Below, one piece after another: positions 14,407 through 19,623 of a DNA stretch of 19,623 bases. Origin of the DNA: JBFJKD01 sp041601945 (lineage in GTDB: Bacteria; Pseudomonadota; Gammaproteobacteria; Pseudomonadales; Porticoccaceae). Location: the NCBI GenBank assembly GCA_041601945.1, contig JBFIHG010000042.1:1-19623 (forward strand), in the 5' to 3' direction. The position numbers and the translations under genes were made by a program. The notes beneath the pieces are model-generated. The model did no database searches. It was given only the letters and a program-made list of their open reading frames with translations, and was not told the DNA's origin. Position 1 is the first letter of the stretch, and each line of letters starts with the position of its first letter.

Positions 14407-15318
14407 CTAGCCAAGGTGAAGTAAAAACAGTATCAGTGCTTTCTGGGCGTGGAGGCGGTTTTCGGCTTCGTCCCAGACCACGGAATAGCGTTCGTCTTCG
14501 AGTAGCTCAGCGCTGACTTCCAGGCCCCGATAGGCGGGCAGGCAATGCATAAACAGCGCGTCGGGGGCGGCTAGCGCCATCAATGCGTGATTCACCTGAA
14601 AGCCCGCAAAATCGTCGAGCCGTGTTTGTTTTTCGTCTTCCTGTCCCATGGAAGCCCAGGTGTCGGTAACCACCAGATGGGTATCGGCGGCGGCGACTTT
14701 GGGGTCCCGGGTCACGGTTACACGCTCGCTATTGGCTGCCACCAGTTGTGGGTCAGGGTCGTAGCCAGCGGGGCAGGCGATGTTCAGGTTGAACCCGAGC
14801 AGGGCGGCCGCGTCGATATAGGAGTGGCACATATTGTTGCCATCGCCGATCCATGCCACGGTCTTGCCGCGCAGGTCACCGCGTTGTTCGACAAAGGTCT
14901 GAATATCCGCCAGCAACTGGCAGGGGTGATGATCGTCCGTCAGGGCGTTAATCACCGGTACCAGGGAGTGCCGGGCAAAAGTTTCCAGTTTCGCGTGTTC
15001 AAAAGTGCGCATGCAAATAATATCGACCATGCGGGAAATAACCCGCGCGGTGTCTTCGACGGGTTCGCCGCGGCCGAGCTGAGTGTCAGCGGGGGATAAA
15101 AACAGCGCAGCCCCCCCCATTTGCGCCATGCCCGCCTCAAAAGACACGCGGGTGCGGGTGGAAGATTTTTCGAAAATCATGCCGAGTACTTTACCCGCCA
15201 GGGGTGCGCTGTCAGCCTTTTTCCTGTGAGCGGCTTTGAGGGTTATCGCGCGCTCAATAATGCCGGTCAGCTCGGTAGCGGACAGATCGCGGAGGGTGAG
15301 AAGATGTCTCGGCGCCAT
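14407..15318 (-). CDS. argF: Ornithine carbamoyltransferase
   Basis: Converts ornithine and carbamoyl phosphate to citrulline in arginine biosynthesis, in the cytosol. It is 303 residues, near the usual bacterial anabolic length. The carbamoyl-phosphate loop SSTRTR is at 52-57, HPCQ at 131-134, the ornithine-binding D219-T-W-A-S-M-G225 and HCLPAYRG at 258-265. ATG at 15318 has GGGAG six bases upstream. It follows argD by 30 bp on the same strand and is probably co-transcribed with it. The 266 bp between argF and the desaturase-type gene (14141-14406) holds the promoter of the latter; I see no clear argF terminator there, only the palindromic CGCTAGC element repeated at about 14347 and 14405. 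Confidence 0.97.
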   Translation of the reverse strand: MAPRHLLTLRDLSATELTGIIERAITLKAAHRKKADSAPLAGKVLGMIFEKSSTRTRVSFEAGMAQMGGAALFLSPADTQLGRGEPVEDTARVISRMVDIICMRTFEHAKLETFARHSLVPVINALTDDHHPCQLLADIQTFVEQRGDLRGKTVAWIGDGNNMCHSYIDAAALLGFNLNIACPAGYDPDPQLVAANSERVTVTRDPKVAAADTHLVVTDTWASMGQEDEKQTRLDDFAGFQVNHALMALAAPDALFMHCLPAYRGLEVSAELLEDERYSVVWDEAENRLHAQKALILFLLHLG

Positions 15319-15348
15319 AGGGGACTCCCGGGGAATCGACCAGCGGAT

Positions 15349-16521
15349 TCAGAAGTTGGCGATCAGAGGGGCGAGGATCGACACCAGCTGATCAGCCTGG
15401 GCATCGCTAAAGATCAGGGGCGGTAAAAGCCGCACCACCCGCTCCGCAGTCACATTAATCAACAATCCTTTGGCCGCGGCTTGCGGAACCAGCTGTGCGC
15501 AGGGGGTATTCAACTCGATGCCAATCATCAAGCCCGCGCCACGGACGGCCACCACATGGTCGCAGTTCCCCAGTTTGTCGGTCAGCGCCCCGCGAATTTT
15601 TTCGCCGAGGAAGTGCGCCCGTTGGTACAGGTTTTCTTCGGTAATCGTATTGATGGTGGCGAGCGCCGCCGCGCAGGCAACCGGATTGCCACCGAAGGTG
15701 GAGCCGTGTTTGCCAGGGCCCATCAGGTCGACCGCCTTGCCACTTACCAGGCAGGCGCCTATGGGCATGCCGTTGGCAAGGCCTTTGGCAACCGTTGCCA
15801 CGTCGGGGAGCACATCGTGTAACTGGTAGTTGAAGTATGCGCCGGTGCGGCCATTCGCGGTCTGGATTTCGTCGAGCATCATCAGCCAGTCGTGTTTGTC
15901 ACACAGCGCCCGAATATTGCGCAGGTAATCCGCCGCAGGCACCCGAATACCACCCTCGCCCTGAATGGGTTCCACCAGCACCGCTACCACGTTGGAATTG
16001 TTGTCCGCAATGGACTCCAGGGCGGCCATATCGTTGAACCTGGCCCGCGAAAACCCACTGACCAACGGTTCGAAACCCGCCTGTACCTTGCGGCTACCCG
16101 TAGCGCTTAAGGTGGCGAGGGTGCGTCCATGGAAGGAGTTTTCCATGACTGCAATAGTCGGTTTGGCGACGCCTTTTTGATGGCCGAACAGCCGCGCCAG
16201 TTTGATGGCGGCCTCGTTGGCCTCGGCACCGGAATTGCCAAAAAAACTATTCGTCATGGCGGATACGTCCCGCAATTTTTCCGCGAGTTGTTCCTGAACC
16301 GGGTTATTGTACAAATTGGAGCAGTGCACCAGCGCCGCCGATTGCCTGTGAATAGCTTCAGTGACGGCGGGGTGGGCGTGCCCCAGACCGCACACGGCAA
16401 TGCCCGACATGCCGTCGAGGTATTGTTTGCCCTGGGCGTCCCACAGGAGCGCGCCTGCGCCGCGCACCATGGTTAGTGCTCTTGTGCCGTAAGTATTCAT
16501 CAGTGCCGTTGTTGGAGCCAT
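15349..16521 (-). CDS. argD: Acetylornithine aminotransferase
   Basis: PLP-dependent class III aminotransferase of 390 residues that makes N-acetylornithine from the semialdehyde; many members also act as succinyldiaminopimelate aminotransferase for lysine. NSGAEAN is at 96-102, LVEPIQGEGG at about 182-191, the PLP-binding D217-E218 (LDEIQ) and the Schiff-base lysine K246 in TVAKG. ATG at 16521 is chosen; it has only a poor Shine-Dalgarno, and a second in-frame ATG (16500) starts MNTYG, the region where homologues become similar. It is the first gene of an argD-argF pair. A terminator-like hairpin and a good promoter lie within 100 bp upstream. Confidence 0.96.
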   Translation of the reverse strand: MAPTTALMNTYGTRALTMVRGAGALLWDAQGKQYLDGMSGIAVCGLGHAHPAVTEAIHRQSAALVHCSNLYNNPVQEQLAEKLRDVSAMTNSFFGNSGAEANEAAIKLARLFGHQKGVAKPTIAVMENSFHGRTLATLSATGSRKVQAGFEPLVSGFSRARFNDMAALESIADNNSNVVAVLVEPIQGEGGIRVPAADYLRNIRALCDKHDWLMMLDEIQTANGRTGAYFNYQLHDVLPDVATVAKGLANGMPIGACLVSGKAVDLMGPGKHGSTFGGNPVACAAALATINTITEENLYQRAHFLGEKIRGALTDKLGNCDHVVAVRGAGLMIGIELNTPCAQLVPQAAAKGLLINVTAERVVRLLPPLIFSDAQADQLVSILAPLIANF

Positions 16522-16540
16522 ACCAAAATTAACCGCCAGT

Positions 16541-16571
16541 CTAAAATAAAACAGGCAGCGCGGGCTGCCTG
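16541..16571 (-). terminator. Intrinsic-terminator-type hairpin in the argD leader
   Basis: On the minus strand, CAGGCAGC (16571-16564) pairs perfectly with GCTGCCTG (16559-16552) around a 4-base loop, followed at once by TTTTATTTTA. This is a textbook intrinsic terminator, but it points into argD and ends only about 20 bp before its start codon. No minus-strand gene lies upstream that it could terminate. It may attenuate argD-argF, or act as a 5' stabilising stem-loop. Confidence 0.7.
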
Positions 16572-16584
16572 AAAAAAGAGTGGG

Positions 16585-16613
16585 ACTATATAATTAATTA
16601 TTGGGGATGGCAA
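16585..16613 (-). promoter_or_regulatory. Candidate argD-argF promoter
   Basis: Minus-strand TTGCCA (16613-16608) and TATAGT (16590-16585), each 5 of 6 to consensus, are spaced by 17 bp. Predicted initiation near 16578 would put the terminator-like hairpin within ten bases of the 5' end. The spacer contains a perfect 12-bp palindrome, ATAATTAATTAT (16590-16601), which could be an operator; it fits the enterobacterial ARG box only poorly. Confidence 0.6.
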
Positions 16614-16882
16614 TGTTCTGGATAGCCCACGATCAGTTGCGCCGGGCACTACGGCTAAAAGCGTCAGTAGCCGGTTGCCAGTTTTAGTTGCTCTGGAAAA
16701 AGTGTAGAATACCCGAGCGTTCCGCTCCACTATTTTGAGGATTACTTTTAGGCGTACGGTGTCTGCTACCTCTAATAGAGCCGAGGTCTTGCCCCAGGGC
16801 AGGGCGCTGTGAGCAGGAACGCAACGATGAAATTTATTTTCCCTGTGCACTGGCTGCACAAGACAAGCGAGGTTTGGCTGCC
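16614..16882 (+). other. Long, partly structured region upstream of grxD
   Basis: A -10-like TAGAAT (16705-16710) without a good -35 is the best plus-strand promoter candidate, and would give a leader of about 165 bases. TGTGCA-CTGGC-TGCACA (16844-16860) forms a 6-bp hairpin nine bases before the GAGG ribosome site. I recognise no known RNA element here. Confidence 0.3.
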
Positions 16883-17212
16883 ATGGATACTATCGAGACT
16901 ATCCGCGATCAGATTGAAAACAATCCGGTTATTTTGTACATGAAAGGTAGCCCCAATCAGCCGCAGTGCGGTTTTTCGGCGCGCTCGGTGCAGGCGCTAA
17001 TGGCCTGCGGGCAGCGCTTTGCCTATGTGGATATTCTGAGCAACCCCGAGATCCGCGCTAAATTGCCCGAGTACGCCAACTGGCCGACGTTTCCGCAGTT
17101 GTGGATCAAGGGAGAATTGATGGGTGGTTGTGACATCATTACCGAGATGTACGAAAGCGGCGAGCTTAAAACACTGATTAATGAGGCGGTCGCCGACTCT
17201 AATGCCGCTTGA
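16883..17212 (+). CDS. grxD: Monothiol CGFS glutaredoxin (Grx4)
   Basis: A 109-residue cytosolic CGFS glutaredoxin, which binds a [2Fe-2S] cluster with glutathione and passes it to acceptor proteins, often with a BolA partner. The active-site C29-G-F-S32 follows K21-G (glutathione contact), and WPTFPQLWIKGELMGGCDI (about 68-86) holds the TFP and GG-C-D motifs. The start is ATG at 16883, ten bases after GAGG (16869-16872); an in-frame TTG at 16874 sits too close to that site. It is transcribed divergently from argD-argF and convergently with rnt. A long leader precedes it. Confidence 0.96.
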   Translation: MDTIETIRDQIENNPVILYMKGSPNQPQCGFSARSVQALMACGQRFAYVDILSNPEIRAKLPEYANWPTFPQLWIKGELMGGCDIITEMYESGELKTLINEAVADSNAA

Positions 17213-17311
17213 TTCCCGTCGGCTTTGGCAATCACTTCGCAGCGTGGGGGTAACAGCCTGCTAGCGACAACGTTTGCATGATGTTTTACGCCAATCGGGC
17301 GGGGCTGGTTT

Positions 17312-17980
17312 TTACCCGGTGCTGCGCCCGTTGAAGTCCGGCCAACCACCGAGATCCTTCCAGCGATTAACAATCAAACAAAATAATTCCGCGGTGCGTT
17401 CCGCATCGTAGACCGCGTTGTGAGCCAGGTCGGAGCTGAATGGAATTTGCGCCGCAGAGCAGGCCTTGGCCAGCACGGTCTGGCCAAACGCGAGGCCCGA
17501 CAGGGTGGCGGTGTCGAAGCAGGAAAATTGGTGGAAGGGATTGCGCTTTATACTGCTGCGTTCAATCGCGGCGTTGATAAACCCCAGATCAAAATGTGCA
17601 TTGTGGGCCACCACCACCGCTCGCGTGCATTCGTGGTGGCGTAAACGCTGACGCACCACCTGAAAAATATTCTGCAGCGCCTCCGCTTCGCCCAGGGCTT
17701 CCCGTGTCGGGTCGGTGGGGTCAATGCCGGTAAATGCCAGTGCAGAATCATCGCAATGGGTGTCTCGATGGGGCACGATATTGTGGGCGATGGTATCCGT
17801 AGGAATCAGCATGCCGGATTCGTCCATATCCAGCATGACGGCGGCAATTTCCAGTAGTGCGTGGTTGCGTGCATCAAAACCGCCGGTTTCGATATCGATG
17901 ACCACAGGCAAAAATCCACGAAAGCGGGCGCACAGCAGCGTCGCAGTTTGTTCCGCGAGCAGCGCTTCCATATCACCCAT
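17312..17980 (-). CDS. rnt: Ribonuclease T
   Basis: A 222-residue DEDDh-type 3'-to-5' exoribonuclease that trims tRNA CCA ends and matures stable RNAs. The acidic residues are D29 and E31 (DIETGGFD), D131 (AHNAHFDLGF) and H187-x4-D192 (HNAVYDAE). The length is normal. ATG at 17980 overlaps the 3' end of pyrC by 8 bp and has GGAG within pyrC six bases upstream, so expression should be coupled to pyrC. It is convergent with grxD; the 99 bp between them holds no clear terminator, only a T5 run (17309-17313) after a weak GC-rich stem. Confidence 0.96.
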   Translation of the reverse strand: MGDMEALLAEQTATLLCARFRGFLPVVIDIETGGFDARNHALLEIAAVMLDMDESGMLIPTDTIAHNIVPHRDTHCDDSALAFTGIDPTDPTREALGEAEALQNIFQVVRQRLRHHECTRAVVVAHNAHFDLGFINAAIERSSIKRNPFHQFSCFDTATLSGLAFGQTVLAKACSAAQIPFSSDLAHNAVYDAERTAELFCLIVNRWKDLGGWPDFNGRSTG

Positions 17981-19010
17981 TGACTACTCTCCAGTTGAGG
18001 GATTCGCCAGCGCCAAGGGGTACTACTTCATCTTCACCCATGGCGATTACTGTGGGTAAACGCCACGGATTCCGGGTTAGGGTCAGTGTCCCGGTATTGC
18101 GCGGCAGGCCGTAAAAGTCCGCCCCGAAATGGCTGGCAAAACCTTCCAGGCGGGGTAGCGCAGAGGCGCGTTCAAATGCTTCGGCGTAGAGTTCCAGGGC
18201 CGCGTGATGGCTGTAACAGCCGGCGCACCCGCAGGCGGTTTCCTTGCGTGAGCGCACATGGGGAGCGGAGTCGGTGCCGAGAAAAAAACTCGGATCGGCG
18301 CTGGTTGCGGCGGCGATCAATGCCTGTTGGTGGCTGTCCCGTTTCAGGATTGGCAAGCAGTAATAATGTGGGCGGATTCCGCCGGCCAACATATGGTTGC
18401 GGTTAAACAACAGGTGTTGCGGCGTAATGGTGGCGCCAACGTGCGCGGGTGCCTGCGCGACAAACTGCGCGCCCTCGCGGGTGGTGATGTGCTCGAGCAC
18501 GACTTTCAACTCGGGAAATCGCTTCCTGAGGGGGATCAGGTGGCGATCAATAAACACTGCTTCGCGGTCGAAAATATCGACTTGCGGATCGTTGACTTCG
18601 CCGTGCAGGAGCAGGGGCACGCCCAGGTGCTGCATGCGGCCCAGTACCGGGTACACTTTTTGTAAATCGGTAACCCCAGCTGCGGAATTGGTGGTAGCTC
18701 CGGCAGGATAGTATTTAACACCGATGATAAAGCCACTGTTCCTGGCAGTCGTGATTTCATCCGGTGAGGTGTTATCGGTGAGATAGAGGGTCATCAGCGG
18801 TTGCCAGTCGCTGCCCACAGGTCGCTGCGCAAGTATCCTGTCGCGGTAGGCGGCGGCCTGCGCGGTGGTGACAATCGGCGGCGACAGGTTTGGCATAACT
18901 ACGCCGCGGCCGAAATGTCGCGCAGCCATGCTCACTGTAGCGCTGAGCATGTCGCCATCGCGCAGATGTAAATGCCAGTCGTCGGGGCGGGTCAGGGTCA
19001 ATGTGGTCAT
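17973..19010 (-). CDS. pyrC: Dihydroorotase
   Basis: Cyclises carbamoyl-aspartate to dihydroorotate in pyrimidine synthesis. It is 345 residues, like E. coli PyrC, of the short class II type. Zinc ligands are H13 and H15 (HLHLRDG), the carboxylated lysine K99 (GVKYYPAGATTN), H136 (LLHGE), H174 (LEHITT) and D247 (GTDSAPH). The start is ATG at 19010, where similarity to E. coli PyrC begins (RPDDWHLHLRDG), although no clear Shine-Dalgarno precedes it; an in-frame ATG at 19043 is the alternative. It overlaps rnt by 8 bp and is divergent from argG. Confidence 0.97.
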   Translation of the reverse strand: MTTLTLTRPDDWHLHLRDGDMLSATVSMAARHFGRGVVMPNLSPPIVTTAQAAAYRDRILAQRPVGSDWQPLMTLYLTDNTSPDEITTARNSGFIIGVKYYPAGATTNSAAGVTDLQKVYPVLGRMQHLGVPLLLHGEVNDPQVDIFDREAVFIDRHLIPLRKRFPELKVVLEHITTREGAQFVAQAPAHVGATITPQHLLFNRNHMLAGGIRPHYYCLPILKRDSHQQALIAAATSADPSFFLGTDSAPHVRSRKETACGCAGCYSHHAALELYAEAFERASALPRLEGFASHFGADFYGLPRNTGTLTLTRNPWRLPTVIAMGEDEVVPLGAGESLNWRVVNG

Positions 19011-19084
19011 GTAACAAATGTGTTCATCATTACGGGTTCGCATCCTACCGGAAACTGCCCGGTCGCGACAGGGTGAACTTGCGC

Positions 19085-19114
19085 CTGTCAATACGCGGGT
19101 GAGCGTATTAAAAT
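19085..19114 (+). promoter_or_regulatory. Candidate argG promoter with an operator-like dyad in its spacer
   Basis: CTGTCA (19085-19090; 4/6) and TAAAAT (19109-19114; 5/6) are 18 bp apart, about 50 bp upstream of the argG start. The spacer is almost filled by a perfect inverted repeat, AATACGC-N6-GCGTATT (19090-19109). On the other strand the same spot gives a perfect TTGACA (19091-19086) facing pyrC, but with no matching -10. Confidence 0.4.
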
Positions 19115-19161
19115 CCGCATTTGTGTCTTAAACCCTATTGCGTTCCTGTCGGGAGTTACCT

Positions 19162-19623
19162 GTGTCGAAGGTCAATACAGCGTCAAAAGTAAAAAAAGTG
19201 GTGTTAGCGTACTCCGGTGGACTGGATACTTCGGTGATCGCGAAGTGGTTGCAGGAAACCTACCAGTGCGAAGTGGTGACATTTACGGCCGACATTGGTC
19301 AAGGGGAGGAAGTGGAGCCAGCGCGGGCCAAGGCCGCGGCGATGGGAATCAAGGAAATTTACATCGACGACCTGCGCGAGGAGTTTGTGCGGGACTTTGT
19401 GTTTCCGATGTTTCGCGCCAACACGGTTTACGAGGGCGAATATCTATTGGGTACGTCGATTGCGCGACCGCTAATAGCCAAACGTCTGGTGGAAATCGCT
19501 AATGCCACCGGGGCGGACGCCATTTCTCACGGTGCCACCGGCAAGGGCAACGATCAGGTGCGGTTTGAATTGGGGGCCTATGCGTTGAAGCCCGGTGTCA
19601 AGGTAATCGCGCCGTGGCGGGAG
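19162..19623 (+). CDS. argG: Argininosuccinate synthase (3' end outside the window)
   Basis: Joins citrulline and aspartate using ATP, the step after ArgF. 154 codons are present up to the edge, the N-terminal third of a protein usually about 400 residues. The ATP pyrophosphatase loop AYSGGLDTS is at 16-24, YLLGTSIARPLIAK at 94-107 and the citrulline/aspartate-site motif HGATGKGNDQVRFE at 123-136. The start is GTG at 19162, six bases after GGGAG, which places the P-loop as in homologues after a short lysine-rich lead. It is divergent from pyrC-rnt, with 151 bp between them. Confidence 0.97.
   Translation, partial: MSKVNTASKVKKVVLAYSGGLDTSVIAKWLQETYQCEVVTFTADIGQGEEVEPARAKAAAMGIKEIYIDDLREEFVRDFVFPMFRANTVYEGEYLLGTSIARPLIAKRLVEIANATGADAISHGATGKGNDQVRFELGAYALKPGVKVIAPWRE

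Noticed and set aside
14347..14411. Repeated CGCTAGC elements flanking the argF 3' end
   Set aside because: Each copy is a short palindrome and only two occur; no duplicated target or mobile gene supports an attachment site or IS remnant.
16500..16859. A 119-codon minus-strand frame through the argD leader
   Set aside because: It runs through the terminator-type hairpin and promoter and overlaps argD out of frame. No ribosome site or family resemblance is seen.
16827..16943. A short plus-strand frame starting ATG at 16827, overlapping the grxD start (MKFIFPVHWLHK...)
   Set aside because: An AGGA site is present upstream, so a leader peptide was considered, but it runs into grxD in another frame and nothing else supports it.
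17285..17313. Terminator for grxD or rnt in the convergent gap
   Set aside because: There is a T5 run after a GC-rich stretch, but only a three-base stem can be drawn next to it.

Overview
The window looks like a chromosomal segment of a moderately GC-rich gammaproteobacterium. The housekeeping genes (two-ATP-cone class Ia nrdA, argF-argD, CGFS glutaredoxin, pyrC-rnt, argG) recall Pseudomonas and the marine Cellvibrionales-type lineages, where I remember argG, pyrC, rnt, grxD and argF lying close together. This placement comes from protein resemblance and remembered synteny, not from a search. I see no tRNA, rRNA, CRISPR, IS element or phage gene.

Layout. (1) 1-2328, minus: 5' part of nrdA, cut by the window edge, with a long upstream region carrying two NrdR-like boxes exactly 32 bp apart. 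(2) 2724-9373, minus: a tightly packed seven-gene run. In transcription order it encodes a thermostable-hemolysin-family GNAT-like protein, an AMP-forming acyl ligase, a haem-oxygenase-fold di-iron oxidase, a short-chain dehydrogenase, a secreted TPR (TatT-like) protein, an OmpR/QseB-type response regulator and a QseC/PmrB-type histidine kinase. Most junctions overlap. A tandem TTAA repeat (CTTAAC-N5-CTTAAC) resembling a PmrA/QseB box lies just upstream of the first gene, which suggests that the regulator at the end of the operon controls its own operon. (3) 9500-11023, minus: an unrecognised six-helix membrane protein. (4) 11294-14140: an accessory pair, a Baeyer-Villiger-type flavin monooxygenase (plus) and a membrane fatty acid desaturase/hydroxylase-type di-iron enzyme (minus), with a 73-residue unknown protein between them. 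(5) 14407-19623: argD-argF (minus), grxD (plus), pyrC-rnt (minus) and argG (plus, cut by the right edge).

The most interesting system is region 2. An acyl-activating enzyme, an acyltransferase-fold protein with a LuxI-like E-x3-L-A-V motif, a di-iron oxidase and an NAD(P) oxidoreductase, co-transcribed with a two-component system, look like a small pathway that makes or modifies an acylated metabolite under its own sensor. The product is not deducible from sequence alone. A second point of interest is a textbook terminator-type hairpin wedged between a strong-looking promoter and the argD start codon.
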